Shown: positions 7,083 through 7,373 of the stretch, one piece after another
How positions within the stretch are numbered: position 1 is the stretch's first letter
Layout of the letters: the number at the start of each line of letters is the position of its first letter
Source of the DNA: Sulfurovum sp. bin170
GTDB lineage: Bacteria; Campylobacterota; Campylobacteria; Campylobacterales; Sulfurovaceae
Assembly: GCF_010892395.1 (NCBI RefSeq)
Contig: NZ_JAACKB010000233.1
Coordinates: forward strand, 1 to 7,373
Direction: 5' to 3'
Length of the DNA: 7,373 bases
Program-made: the position numbers and the translations under genes
The notes under the pieces: model-generated
What the model was told of the DNA's origin: nothing
Seen by the model: only the letters and a program-made list of their open reading frames with translations
Database searches by the model: none

Positions 7083-7373
7083 TAGATACAGATCAAAAAC
7101 AGATGTAGAGATAAGTAGTTTTGAAATAATAGATTTTCTAAAAAAAGAGAAACTCTATATTTCAAGTAATGGTATTGAGAATATCTCTACAAATGTCTCA
7201 CCCTTAGAGAATTCAAATCCAACATCACTTAGTTGGATAGGTGATATTCGGTATGATATAAACCAATTGAATTCTAATATTTTAATAGTTAAAGAGAAAT
7301 TTGAGAACAAATCTAATAATAAGAGTATCATATATACATCTAATCCTAAACTAGCAACTGTTTTAATACTTAA
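7075..7373 (+). CDS. LpxD-like acyltransferase, N-terminal fragment (3' truncated)
   Basis: Ninety-nine codons are open from the ATG at 7075 to the window end, where the frame continues. The ATG overlaps the previous stop by 8 bases and has GAGGA (7062-7066) 8 bases upstream, so it is a real gene start. The visible part resembles the N-terminal uridine-binding-type domain that precedes the beta-helix in LpxD (UDP-3-O-acylglucosamine N-acyltransferase). SLSWIGDIRYD at 51-61 sits where LpxD proteins have a leucine-serine-phenylalanine stretch. It is followed by NILIVKEKFE at 68-77 and SNPKLATVLIL at 89-99, like the NPRLAF stretch of LpxD. The hexapeptide repeats expected after this lie outside the window. 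In this context it would be a sugar N- or O-acyltransferase rather than the lipid A enzyme. Recognition rests on short motifs, so the assignment is tentative. Confidence 0.55.
   Translation, partial: MNNRYRSKTDVEISSFEIIDFLKKEKLYISSNGIENISTNVSPLENSNPTSLSWIGDIRYDINQLNSNILIVKEKFENKSNNKSIIYTSNPKLATVLIL

Noticed and set aside
1..7373. Promoters, terminators, CRISPR arrays, tRNA genes or insertion sequences
   Set aside because: There is essentially no intergenic space. I saw no hairpin followed by a T-run between genes, no spaced direct repeats, no transposase motifs and no inverted terminal repeats.

Overview
The window is one strand-uniform, AT-rich stretch with ten consecutive plus-strand genes and no gap larger than 3 bases. 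Eight genes are complete. The first lacks its 5' end and the last lacks its 3' end. Arginine is written almost only as AGA. This, together with the AT-rich DNA and the Lys/Ile/Glu-rich proteins, suggests an epsilonproteobacterium (Campylobacterota, for example a Sulfurimonas-, Sulfurovum- or Arcobacter-like organism). That assignment is an inference from composition and gene style. The window looks like the interior of a surface-polysaccharide, LPS O-antigen or flagellin-glycan sugar cluster.

Layout: (1) 1-284, C-terminal half of a left-handed beta-helix (hexapeptide) N-acyltransferase. (2) 277-1263, Gfo/Idh/MocA oxidoreductase. (3) 1260-2225, extended SDR sugar-nucleotide epimerase-like enzyme. 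(4) 2222-3301, DegT/DnrJ/EryC1 PLP sugar aminotransferase. (5) 3301-3813, second hexapeptide acyltransferase. (6) 3800-4414, HisH-type glutamine amidotransferase. (7) 4414-5178, HisF-like barrel. (8) 5182-6387, PP-loop N-acetyl sugar amidotransferase of the WbpG/PseA/WbuX family. (9) 6387-7082, NodB-fold deacetylase-like protein. (10) 7075 to the window end, N-terminal part of an LpxD-like acyltransferase.

A plausible joint scheme is as follows. Genes 2-4 oxidise, epimerise and transaminate a nucleotide-activated sugar. Genes 1 and/or 5 acylate the new amine. HisH, HisF and the PP-loop enzyme then turn an acetamido group into an acetamidino (amidine) group, with HisH releasing ammonia from glutamine. 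The HisH-HisF-PP-loop order matches the hisH2-hisF2-wbpG block known from the Pseudomonas aeruginosa O5 O-antigen locus. Genes 9 and 10 could add a deacylation/re-acylation step, but this is speculative.

The most informative sequence observation concerns the HisF-like protein. It keeps the residues of the ammonia gate and one catalytic Asp, but has Leu at the position of the first catalytic Asp (D11) of histidine-biosynthetic HisF. It is therefore probably not a histidine enzyme. I see no promoter, terminator, RNA gene, mobile element or CRISPR array. The genes are joined by TAATG and ATGA overlaps, so the transcription start must lie upstream of the window.
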